From a virus: 53,516 bases of DNA. The stretch covers positions 1 through 53,516 of the IMG/VR virus record IMGVR_UViG_3300037840_000123. One strand, 5' to 3'. Positions within the stretch are counted from its first letter, which is position 1. Every line of letters begins with the position of its first letter. The notes below the pieces were generated by a model that made no database searches, was not told the DNA's origin, and saw nothing but the letters and a program-made list of their open reading frames with translations. Shown piece after piece: positions 18,716-26,364 of the stretch. The position numbers and the translations under genes are program-made.

Positions 18716-18927
18716 CAGTTTGGCCTAGGAGGCTTGTCTTGATGCTCCCAATCCGTTCCAGCCCTGTCGTCTACGGTCGGCGAGTAGGGAACCGGCTCAT
18801 CGAATAGCGATGAATACTCGTAGATTGCCGAGCCATTCAGCGCAATATAGCGGGTCTTGTCCGGCCATGCGTCCCGCCATGCGATTTGACCTGCCTCCAC
18901 ATCTGCGATTGCGTCATCATAGGTCAT
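18715..18927 (-). CDS. Tad2-like (DUF2829) protein, candidate anti-Thoeris, 70 aa
   Basis: The sequence has the DUF2829 signature: Phe/Tyr-x2-Ala-x3-Val-x-Ala-Gly-x2-Ala-Trp-Arg-x-Ala-Trp at the start, then Arg-Tyr-Ile-Ala-Leu, a variable middle and Asp-Asp-x-Ala-x-Thr-Asp-Trp-Glu near the end. DUF2829 is now called Tad2: such phage proteins bind and sequester the signalling molecule of Thoeris defence. ATG 18927 overlaps the previous stop by 4 nt. The assignment rests on the visible motif only. Confidence 0.6.
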   Translation of the reverse strand: MTYDDAIADVEAGQIAWRDAWPDKTRYIALNGSAIYEYSSLFDEPVPYSPTVDDRAGTDWEHQDKPPRPN

Positions 18928-19262
18928 TGTGCTGCTCCCGTGTGAATGATATTTCCTTGTTCATCCCGAACCGTCTGCCAGCCAAACTCCTTGCCCGCAA
19001 AACTGCTGCATGTGCTCTGCTGCTCGAATACAACATCGTCAGTCTCGCCCGCCTCAAATTGGGGGTCGGGCATGTTCCGGCAGACATCGAACACGAACGG
19101 CTTGCCGCCGCCAACATCCACTAGATAGCGATAAGGTTCAATCGCCCGGACAACGTGCATCCGGTAGCTGCCGGTATGATCGTACTGTTCGAGTGAGTGC
19201 GCCCCCCAGCCCATCATCAGACCTATGAGAAACACGAATACCCGGAGCCCCCGCTCACTCAA
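18924..19262 (-). CDS. Membrane-anchored protein, about 112 aa
   Basis: The open frame extends upstream to ATG 19475, but that part overlaps the 19255 gene in another frame, so TTG 19262 is proposed as the start. A short N-terminus is followed by one hydrophobic segment (Val-Phe-Val-Phe-Leu-Ile-Gly-Leu-Met-Met) and a hydrophilic domain with two Cys. Possibly periplasmic; a spanin or lysis role is conceivable. The start is uncertain. Confidence 0.45.
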   Translation of the reverse strand: MSERGLRVFVFLIGLMMGWGAHSLEQYDHTGSYRMHVVRAIEPYRYLVDVGGGKPFVFDVCRNMPDPQFEAGETDDVVFEQQSTCSSFAGKEFGWQTVRDEQGNIIHTGAAQ

Positions 19263-19473
19263 TGTAGGGGAACGGCTCCAGGTCGAGCTTGGACTCGAAA
19301 CGCGCACAGTTGGTGCGAAGGTCGCGGAGTTCCCGGGCCTGCCCGTCCAGTTTCTTGCCCAGCGCATCGTTACGTTCGAGATAACGTATAAACAGCTTGC
19401 AGCAAAGACCAAATATGCCACTCGCTGCAAGTAGAAGGAGGCTGTTGATAAATCCAATCCACGAAATAGCCAC
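19255..19473 (-). CDS. Membrane protein with coiled-coil tail, 72 aa
   Basis: GTG 19473 has GGGAG 8 nt upstream and is preferred over TTG 19572. One transmembrane segment (residues 3-25) is followed by a charged coiled-coil-like region (Leu-Glu-Arg-Asn-Asp-Ala-Leu-x-Lys-Lys-Leu). Same architecture as the 18476 product; both sit between holin-like genes and the endolysin. Confidence 0.5.
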   Translation of the reverse strand: MAISWIGFINSLLLLAASGIFGLCCKLFIRYLERNDALGKKLDGQARELRDLRTNCARFESKLDLEPFPYIE

Positions 19474-19499
19474 ATCGTTCACTCCCGGCGAAAGTTGGT

Positions 19500-19670
19500 T
19501 TAGCGCGGTACTATTCCGATTAGATGCCCGCCCGCACCCAAGGTCAGCAGGAAAGCCAAAAGTCCCGTCCAAAACATGATCTTGCCAATCTCAGCTAGTT
19601 TCGGATTGGCGCAGAGGGCGAACATCAGTAGACCGATGAGCGCGACGAGCAGCGAGAAATATATTTCCAT
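19500..19670 (-). CDS. Two-helix holin-like protein, 56 aa
   Basis: ATG 19670 is preceded by AAGGAG with a 7-nt spacer; stop TAA at 19502-19500. Two hydrophobic segments (about residues 5-21 and 32-54) are separated by a short charged turn (Asn-Pro-Lys-Leu-Ala-Glu). Size and topology fit a class II holin, which would form the membrane lesion for the endolysin. No sequence family can be named. Confidence 0.6.
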   Translation of the reverse strand: MEIYFSLLVALIGLLMFALCANPKLAEIGKIMFWTGLLAFLLTLGAGGHLIGIVPR

Positions 19671-19672
19671 GG

Positions 19673-20119
19673 TTAGGCTCCTTCTTGTTTTCTTGTTTCC
19701 GGTGGTGGTGGATTTGCGATCATTGACTTTGGTAAAGGTGCTGGCATCTGCGGCAGCCAGTCCTTGAGATATGGTACTTTACTCAGCGCGAAATCCAATA
19801 GGTTATCGACGCCTAGCCCAAAGAACAGCGCGAACACGGCGTAGTGGGGAATTGCCGAGTGAAATTGCGTATTCCAGTGGAAGAATGTAAGCACGGTGCT
19901 CAAAAGCTCCGGGTAGAAGGTAAGCCAATAAACCCCGCCGCCCGCGATGGCCCGCACCAGAAGCGGAGGCCAGCAACGCTGAAAGAACTGCCCATAAGTG
20001 TTGGCAATCGGATTCGGCCCGTTGACGAGGTAGTAGGCCCGTTTGAGGATGTAGGTCAGTTCGCCGATGACGAACCAAAGCCACAGCCACGAAAGACTCC
20101 ATAGCGGATTCGTTGTCAT
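19673..20119 (-). CDS. Multi-pass membrane protein, 148 aa
   Basis: ATG 20119. Three probable membrane segments: a Trp/Leu-rich N-terminal helix (residues 7-30), a helix around 52-78 and one around 90-112, then a Pro-rich cytoplasmic tail. In the lysis region a second holin or holin regulator is possible. No family recognised. Confidence 0.55.
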   Translation of the reverse strand: MTTNPLWSLSWLWLWFVIGELTYILKRAYYLVNGPNPIANTYGQFFQRCWPPLLVRAIAGGGVYWLTFYPELLSTVLTFFHWNTQFHSAIPHYAVFALFFGLGVDNLLDFALSKVPYLKDWLPQMPAPLPKSMIANPPPPETRKQEGA

Positions 20120-20126
20120 GGTTCCC

Positions 20127-20558
20127 TCAGTTCACATTCGGCACTGCTGTTACCGGCCCCGGCGTTTGCGGTGGTGCTGGTATCTGAGCACAACCCTCGG
20201 CTGAGAGTGTGCTCTTGAGACCTCCGCTGCCGACGGCTGCCGCTTGGTAATAGAGCGCGGTTGCCCCAGCCGGAATATTGTTGTCCTGAAAGGCCACTGT
20301 TCCGCCGCTTGAAATCAGTCCGGTCACGTAGGGCGTTGTACCCTCGGTACCGGAAGTCGTGCCGCGGTAAAGGTTGTAGCTAACTACTGTCGGCGGCTGA
20401 GTGGATGCCGCAAACGAGACCTGGACGCAAACTGCCCCTACTGGTTGACCGGGGCAACCTTGGGTGCCAATGGTCGAGCTACAGCTTGTTGCGGCCCACG
20501 CGTTCACTCCAGAAGCGCATAGCCAGCTCAAGCCGATCAGCCACGCCAGTTTTCTCAT
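20127..20558 (-). CDS. Secreted Fn3/Ig-like protein, 143 aa
   Basis: ATG 20558 after GGAGGATTT. The first 22 residues are a signal peptide ending Val-Asn-Ala-Trp-Ala. The mature part has a Fn3-like pattern (Val-Ser-Tyr-Asn-Leu-Tyr-Arg-Gly-Thr ... Tyr-Tyr-Gln-Ala-Ala-Ala-Val) and a Pro-rich tail. The same Tyr-Asn-Ile-Tyr-Arg-Gly-Thr motif occurs in the 32478 tail protein. The start region overlaps the LuxR-type gene by 80 bp. Confidence 0.6.
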   Translation of the reverse strand: MRKLAWLIGLSWLCASGVNAWAATSCSSTIGTQGCPGQPVGAVCVQVSFAASTQPPTVVSYNLYRGTTSGTEGTTPYVTGLISSGGTVAFQDNNIPAGATALYYQAAAVGSGGLKSTLSAEGCAQIPAPPQTPGPVTAVPNVN

Positions 20559-20679
20559 AAATCCTCCGCAAGACATTCTTGACCGCGCTCTCCGTGATGC
20601 CCAGCCGGAAGGCAATCCACTGGTTCTTCCAGCCGATAGCTACGAGCTTAATCACTTCCCGTTGCCGTGAATTCATCAT
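20479..20679 (-). CDS. LuxR/GerE-type HTH protein, 66 aa
   Basis: Nearly the whole protein is a GerE helix-turn-helix: Ser-x-Arg-Gln-x-Glu-Val-Ile-Lys-Leu-Val-Ala-x-Gly-x-Lys-Asn, then Ile-Ala-x2-Leu-Gly-Ile-Thr-Glu-Ser-Ala-Val-Lys-Asn, then Tyr-Glu-Lys-Thr-Gly-Val. It lacks any sensor domain, as in small phage response-regulator-like proteins. Starts at ATG 20679 (ATG 20676 also possible), overlapping the previous gene. It could regulate phage or host genes; it is an unusual neighbour for tailspikes. Confidence 0.8.
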   Translation of the reverse strand: MMNSRQREVIKLVAIGWKNQWIAFRLGITESAVKNVLRRIYEKTGVADRLELAMRFWSERVGRNKL

Positions 20680-22652
20680 GGCAATAATGGATCGAGTCCT
20701 GAAAAATTAACCAACATGCTATCGAAATATACAAACCCGCCGCCAGGGACATCGGCCCCGGAGAACACACCGTAGAATATCGAAGTCCAGTTGACGGTTT
20801 GCGCCGTTCCCGTTAGTGTAGTCCCAAGCTGCGCCACGATGTAACCGCCGCTCGAATAAGCCGGTCCGGGGCAAGTCTGCGCGTACGACACATTGTTTCC
20901 GCTTACCGTGATACTGGAGAAAGTTCCGTTCCATGCTGCCGGACTAGCGTCTTCAAGAACAATCGTTTTCCCGGTAATCACATTTCCATCGGCGGGCAAT
21001 CCGGCGGTGGTCAGTGTCGTAGTTCCAGCCGTGCAGGAGGCTCCGGTTATCGGTGTCGCCGTGTAAAGCTTGATGGTGTGGTTCGTCGAGGCGTTGTTCG
21101 AGAAATAAATGTCAATCCAGTACCACTCGTTTGTGATGATGGCCCAACTGGATGTTGTGTCCGTTCCGCCTTGAGTCGTGATCTCGATGTTGCAGGCGCT
21201 TTTGACATTCGCGTCAACATAGTTGTTTCCGTTGACGCCCTTCAGGGAAATGAAGTTGCCGCCGCTGGTCGAGCAATTCGCGTCCCAGTTGAACCACATG
21301 CCAAAACTGATTGGCCCGAACGTCGAATAGCTGGACTGAAAAGAATCTCCCGGAGTAAACGCCCAGCGTTCCTGCGAAGCCCCGTCCCCCGTGAATACGG
21401 TTCCTAGAGTGCCCGCCCCGGCCGCCGTATTTGACCCATCCCCCAGTCGTCCGGGTGGACTGATTGGAGGTTTGTTGGCGGCTGTTCCCGCAGTCATCTT
21501 GCCATTTTGCGGACCTTGGTCTGCCCAATTCCCTCCCGAGAATCCGAGAGTAGAAGCAGCCAAGCACGCTGCTGTGAGGGATGAACCGTTGGTGCAACTG
21601 TCGAAGCCGATGTACATGCCCTCCGTAAAGGGCGAGGGATTGTAGCTGAATGTCATGCCGCGCGTGAAGGCCGTGGCGCTGGTGATTGTCCATGCGCAGG
21701 GAGTCGTGGTTTGCGCTCCAGCAAAACCCTCCTGAGTGCCCGCCGAGTAATTTTGGTTTGCCGCTGAATATGGCGCATTCACGGCACTGATTGCGATGTT
21801 TCCCGTGTCCCCGATAACCGCGCAGGTCTGTATTGGGCTTGTTCCGCTGGATGTCTGGGCCGGGCCTGTGATGGTGGTCGAGGCCGTGGGAATCCATTGC
21901 GCGGTGTCGTTGTCCAACCCAACCTGAGATGGACTTACACCCGGATGCCATTCAGTGATAAAGACGTGTCCTGTAGCCGTTTGCGGGACGGCCGTAGGAG
22001 TAAATGTTGCGCCGCTGGTTCCACCCGTCCAGATGTGAGAGTTATCCGGGCTGCCAGTAACCTTGTAGATCACCATCGACGAACCATTGTTACCGATGTT
22101 CACAGGAACCGGATAGTAGACAATTCCGGTCGCGCCGCTTGTCGCTTGGGTGACTGTCTCTCCGACTGTGAATGTTCCACTCGTCACCGAGCCCGCCGTG
22201 GGAGCGATGAAATAGAACGTCAGCGGCGACGTGCCGCCGTTTGTATAGGACGGAAGAACATAAGTGCATCGCGGAATCCACGTAACACTATTGAGGCCGT
22301 TGCTGCATCCAACACCGGCAAGCTGTACATTGCTTCCAGCGGATGTGCCCAGAGTATAAGTCTGCGCACCGGCAACAAAGACGGGGGAGAATGTTCCGTC
22401 GCCCAACTGGCCACTATCCGAATAAATGACGTAGAGGTTCCCAGCCGTCAGGTTGCCCGTGCTCATCGTCACTGAGGCTTGATAGACGCCCGAAGGCGAG
22501 GCATAGCCGCTTTGGACGAAGGTAATAGGGGGCGTCCCCGGAGCTACAAGCATCCCCTTGGAGATGACCATTCCCTTGGAGACCTCTATTCCCTGCCCGA
22601 AGGCGAGAGAGCATAACAGCGGAATCCAGAGACCTTTTAGTAAATGACGCAT
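20676..22652 (-). CDS. Secreted-type tail fibre/adhesin with LamG-like domain, 658 aa
   Basis: ATG 22652 overlaps the previous gene by 16 nt. A signal peptide of about 20 residues precedes a Gly/Thr/Ser-rich beta-strand protein. The region around residues 440-560 (Gly-Met-Trp-Phe-Asn-Trp-Asp ... Trp-Tyr-Trp-Ile-Asp-Ile-Tyr) fits a LamG/concanavalin lectin domain. Likely a host-surface adhesin. A signal peptide is unexpected for a virion protein. Confidence 0.65.
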   Translation of the reverse strand: MRHLLKGLWIPLLCSLAFGQGIEVSKGMVISKGMLVAPGTPPITFVQSGYASPSGVYQASVTMSTGNLTAGNLYVIYSDSGQLGDGTFSPVFVAGAQTYTLGTSAGSNVQLAGVGCSNGLNSVTWIPRCTYVLPSYTNGGTSPLTFYFIAPTAGSVTSGTFTVGETVTQATSGATGIVYYPVPVNIGNNGSSMVIYKVTGSPDNSHIWTGGTSGATFTPTAVPQTATGHVFITEWHPGVSPSQVGLDNDTAQWIPTASTTITGPAQTSSGTSPIQTCAVIGDTGNIAISAVNAPYSAANQNYSAGTQEGFAGAQTTTPCAWTITSATAFTRGMTFSYNPSPFTEGMYIGFDSCTNGSSLTAACLAASTLGFSGGNWADQGPQNGKMTAGTAANKPPISPPGRLGDGSNTAAGAGTLGTVFTGDGASQERWAFTPGDSFQSSYSTFGPISFGMWFNWDANCSTSGGNFISLKGVNGNNYVDANVKSACNIEITTQGGTDTTSSWAIITNEWYWIDIYFSNNASTNHTIKLYTATPITGASCTAGTTTLTTAGLPADGNVITGKTIVLEDASPAAWNGTFSSITVSGNNVSYAQTCPGPAYSSGGYIVAQLGTTLTGTAQTVNWTSIFYGVFSGADVPGGGFVYFDSMLVNFSGLDPLLP

Positions 22653-25600
22653 GTTGTACCTGGGTTCACCGATCCAGAAGGAGTTGTGCCTGTCAATGTT
22701 CCAGTGAGTAGAAACGTCCCCGATGTGCCGCTGTTCGACTGGATCACACCCGAAGAAGACCATGGCTCATTGGTAACGTTGCTGACACTCGCCCCTGTCA
22801 GGATTGTCTGATTGGAGGTTGAAGTTGTGGAAGTCACGCTCCCGGCGGTCGAAGTGCCCGTCAGGGTCGAATAGATGATTGCATTCCCATTCACTCCCAC
22901 GGGAGCCTGCGCTGCCGTGTAGCCCAGAGCAAAAGTGTCGCTTGAAGTCGATGTCGTATAGGTGCCGGAACATTGCCATGCCCAAGTCGTCGCCGTGGCC
23001 GGAAGTGTCCACGAGCAGATGGTGTAATGGGTTCCGGTCACCGTCATATTCACAACGGCTGTCAGTTTGCAGCCATCCAGGGTAAGCTGGGTCAGCGTGT
23101 TCATGCTCAGGTAGGGGGTCGTGCCTGGAGTTGTGATTGTTGGCCCCGTGCCGCTTAATGCTAGCCCCGCTCCAGTGACCGTGCCGCCCGCATTAACGTT
23201 GCCTCCGCCGATGCCGACCGAAGTCGCCGCCGTGCCCAGCGTTGTTGCAACCACTAATCCGCCGGTAATCGAGGAAGCCGCGCTGGTCGCATCGACGATG
23301 CCTAATGTGTGGCCTCGGGTAAATATCGCATTGCTGCCCGCAACCGGAGGCGTGAGATACATATTGAAAGCGTCGGTGAAAGTCTGACTCGCTGACGCTG
23401 AAGCATAAGTAGGGCCAGGAAAGAAAATCTCGCGCTGGAGAGCAATGGTTCCAGTCGTCGCCCAAGTACGGGTTCCGGTGACGCCTAAAATGCCGGGAGA
23501 TTCTGTTCCGGCTGTCTGGCCTGTATCCGTAGGAATCGTGATCTGCCAATATGGCAGCACGCCGGATGTTCGCGCAGCCGGAGTGTGGATAGTTTCTGCG
23601 GTGAAGGTGTTGATTGCCGCCCATGTTTGAGCAGCCGACAATGCACCCACGCAACCCTTGTTGGCGGTATTGAACCACGCAATCGGACAGTGAGCGGTAG
23701 AGTCCATAACGAAGCCGCTGCCGCTTGCGATGCTGGCCGGTTCCGTTCCTTCAACGCCGAATAATTCCGCTCCGGTGCCGGGAGTAGTGACCACTGGGGC
23801 CGTGCCAAAATACGCGTTACCGAGAGGGTCGACGGTGAAAACTCCCGTATTGTTGGCACGAAAATCAATGATTCTGGAGGTTGTTGCCGATGCCGTATTA
23901 GTGACATTGAACAGCAAGCCTTCCCCTGTCAAGGAGGCGTTATTCCAAAGCGCCTCGAACTGGGCCACAGGCGTAGCGACTGTATTCGTAACGCTCCCCT
24001 GAGCGACTTCTAAAGGCGTAGCTGTCGAGTTAGTCGCTGTGCTCAACGCTACAACCGCTTGATTCGCCAGCCCATTGGTCAGAGTTCCGTTTATGGCTGC
24101 CGAGGTCTCGCCCACGTCAAAGATGTCTTGCGCGTCGGTAGTTAATGCACCATTCCAAGTTTCATTGAAATTACCATTGGCGATAGTGGTATTTGCGGTC
24201 GCCGCTGTCACCGCCGAAAGCCCAAGAGAGCTGCCGCCGAAAGCGCATTTGCCGTTATAGCAATCTATGGCAACATTGGTGAGCGCGTCTGCGGGATTCG
24301 CGTCTGTAAACGAAACCTTCCCTGCAATATCAAAATCGTAATTAGCAAATCCCAGATTATTCGCGGGCGTGAGCGTATTTGAATTCTGCTGGTCGATGAA
24401 TGTGTCCGTGATCTGATTCACGCCTTGAACTACGGCACGAATGTTTGAAGCTTCGACAGTGGCCGCGGTTCCGACTTCAACCAGCGCCGTGCAGGCTCCC
24501 GTAACATGGTTTGCGCACGAGCCGTCAATCCTGTCTACATTGACCCCTGCTATAGTCGCGGGAACTGCCAGCGGACATTTAATATCGCAGACGGTGTTGG
24601 CATAGCCCAGCGCGAGGCCGATACCCTTGTTCTCGAAATGCAGGTCTTTGAGCGTGCTCAGATTAGAGTCAAACAAGAAGGCGATATTTTGGGGAGTCGC
24701 GGAGGTTGTACAACCGTGTCCATTGGCGAACGAGACATCGTGAACTTCGCGCACCGCTGTATTGATGTCCACAAAATCAATCGTGGTCGCCACGCATCCG
24801 GAGGTTCCGCCGTCGTACGGCCCGAAGAATAGATGCTCATAAGGGCCGGAATCCTGAGCCTGGCCACCTTCGACATCGAGACCGATGTCGGTATAACCCT
24901 GAAATATTACGTTCGCGTACTTCGACTGTTCCGCCGAGAACCAGTTCATGCCCGCATCGCATCCCGCGATCTGGTTGCAGCCCAGCGTCATATTCTGAAT
25001 GACGATTCCGTAAGTAGCGGAGGGCGTGCCACTCTGCGAGTCGATTCCTAACCCGGTCAGCGGAGCCTTGATAATCCAGTTTGCGGTCGCAGCGATTGCG
25101 CTTTGGTAGCCGGGATTCTCGGTGATGATGGCATGAGTAGAATCCGTGATTTTCCCAAGAATCCCGTAGATAACATTTGCGCCCGACCAGACCATCACTT
25201 CATCGCCAAGATTCGCCGCAGAAAACGTCAGCCCGGAGCCGCCAACCGTGAGAGTCACCGTCTGCGAGTAAGAACCGATAGGGGTCACTGCCGAGGCAGC
25301 AATCGTCGCACTGCCGAGAACTGTACACGCATTGCCGCCGGTGCCCGCTGTAGCTCCGGACTCGCAGGCAAGGAATGTTCCAGCATTCGCCAGCAAAGTG
25401 CTTCCGGCCACCGGCGTGGCTCCGGGCTTCTGTCCCATCGGCCCGCAGCCTTGCATTCCCACATTGCTGTGATTGGCGACGTTGCCGGGAACGGGAATGC
25501 CGTTGGTGAGAATAATCGGGACATTGGTCAGTGTCACCCCACACGGCATGAGGATGGTAAAACTCGCGGGAGCAGAAGCGGCGAAATAGGGGTTCACCGC

Positions 25601-26350
25601 AAGCAGCGGTTGACCACCACTTTCACTTGCTCTTGTGCCCAATTCTCCTCGCGCATCAATGACGACTCCGGTGGAATTGGAAGTGGCAGCGGCGGCCAGG
25701 GCAGCCTGAATCGCGGTGCCGGTATCGCTTCCCGTAAATGATGTGCTTTGCAGGGTCGGGCAACTTGTGGCGTAGGTGGTAGAGCCGCTTGAATTAACAA
25801 GTGGACATCCCTGGGTGCCGGAGGGTGTTCCATTCGTTGCGGTGATTGTTCCGCTGCCTGAAGTAGACAAGGAGCCGCCCGAGCCGATGACTAGCGCGTT
25901 TGTGTTGGTGCCAGACGTAATGGCGCTGAATGCGGATGATCCCGACGACGATCCCAGCTTCGAGGTCTGCTGGTTTCCGTTCAGCGAGATGCTGGCGGAA
26001 CCGCTGGTCACAGTCGCCCCGCATATCTGAAAACTGTTTCCGGCTGCAACCGTGATCCAGTAGGTGCCATTGGCGGTGATCGTAGACTGCGAAGTGGATG
26101 ACCCATAAGGAGTCACGGAGACATTAGAGGCGCTGTTACCGATAGTGAGAACAGCTTGGAGCGTCCCCGACCAGACGGTAGAGCCAACGCCGATGCCTAT
26201 TGTGCCGGATTTCGAGAGGTCAAGCGATGGCGTACAACTGGATCCGCCGCCAGTGGATGGAATCGAGTAAGGGCCGGCGGAAGTGACGTTCTGGGAGAGC
26301 GCCGATGCCGTCAGCAGGATGAGAGATGCGATCAGTATGCGTATGCTCAA
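22637..26350 (-). CDS. Large secreted-type tailspike, 1237 aa
   Basis: TTG 26350 is proposed because AAGGAGG lies just upstream and the next residues form a clear signal peptide (Ile/Leu-rich core, Ala-Leu-Ser-Gln cleavage). The first 230 residues are Ser/Thr/Gly-rich. A parallel-beta-helix (pectin-lyase-like) region follows at about 240-700, with Asp-x-Arg-Gly-Glu and Leu-Gly-Cys-Asn-Gln-Ile motifs. The C-terminal third is a repetitive beta-rich shaft. Likely binds or degrades surface polysaccharide. The start codon is uncertain. Confidence 0.7.
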   Translation of the reverse strand: MSIRILIASLILLTASALSQNVTSAGPYSIPSTGGGSSCTPSLDLSKSGTIGIGVGSTVWSGTLQAVLTIGNSASNVSVTPYGSSTSQSTITANGTYWITVAAGNSFQICGATVTSGSASISLNGNQQTSKLGSSSGSSAFSAITSGTNTNALVIGSGGSLSTSGSGTITATNGTPSGTQGCPLVNSSGSTTYATSCPTLQSTSFTGSDTGTAIQAALAAAATSNSTGVVIDARGELGTRASESGGQPLLAVNPYFAASAPASFTILMPCGVTLTNVPIILTNGIPVPGNVANHSNVGMQGCGPMGQKPGATPVAGSTLLANAGTFLACESGATAGTGGNACTVLGSATIAASAVTPIGSYSQTVTLTVGGSGLTFSAANLGDEVMVWSGANVIYGILGKITDSTHAIITENPGYQSAIAATANWIIKAPLTGLGIDSQSGTPSATYGIVIQNMTLGCNQIAGCDAGMNWFSAEQSKYANVIFQGYTDIGLDVEGGQAQDSGPYEHLFFGPYDGGTSGCVATTIDFVDINTAVREVHDVSFANGHGCTTSATPQNIAFLFDSNLSTLKDLHFENKGIGLALGYANTVCDIKCPLAVPATIAGVNVDRIDGSCANHVTGACTALVEVGTAATVEASNIRAVVQGVNQITDTFIDQQNSNTLTPANNLGFANYDFDIAGKVSFTDANPADALTNVAIDCYNGKCAFGGSSLGLSAVTAATANTTIANGNFNETWNGALTTDAQDIFDVGETSAAINGTLTNGLANQAVVALSTATNSTATPLEVAQGSVTNTVATPVAQFEALWNNASLTGEGLLFNVTNTASATTSRIIDFRANNTGVFTVDPLGNAYFGTAPVVTTPGTGAELFGVEGTEPASIASGSGFVMDSTAHCPIAWFNTANKGCVGALSAAQTWAAINTFTAETIHTPAARTSGVLPYWQITIPTDTGQTAGTESPGILGVTGTRTWATTGTIALQREIFFPGPTYASASASQTFTDAFNMYLTPPVAGSNAIFTRGHTLGIVDATSAASSITGGLVVATTLGTAATSVGIGGGNVNAGGTVTGAGLALSGTGPTITTPGTTPYLSMNTLTQLTLDGCKLTAVVNMTVTGTHYTICSWTLPATATTWAWQCSGTYTTSTSSDTFALGYTAAQAPVGVNGNAIIYSTLTGTSTAGSVTSTTSTSNQTILTGASVSNVTNEPWSSSGVIQSNSGTSGTFLLTGTLTGTTPSGSVNPGTTCVIY

Positions 26351-26364
26351 TTTGCCTCCTTTTC

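Noticed and set aside
18924-19475. 183-aa version of the membrane protein starting at ATG 19475
   Set aside because: Its first 70 residues overlap a better-supported gene (19255) in another frame and look like a shadow; a shorter start was preferred.
24506-25741. Several long plus-strand ORFs opposite the tailspike genes
   Set aside because: Arg/Gly/Ser-rich mirror frames of Thr/Ser/Ala-rich coding sequence; no domains or start signals.
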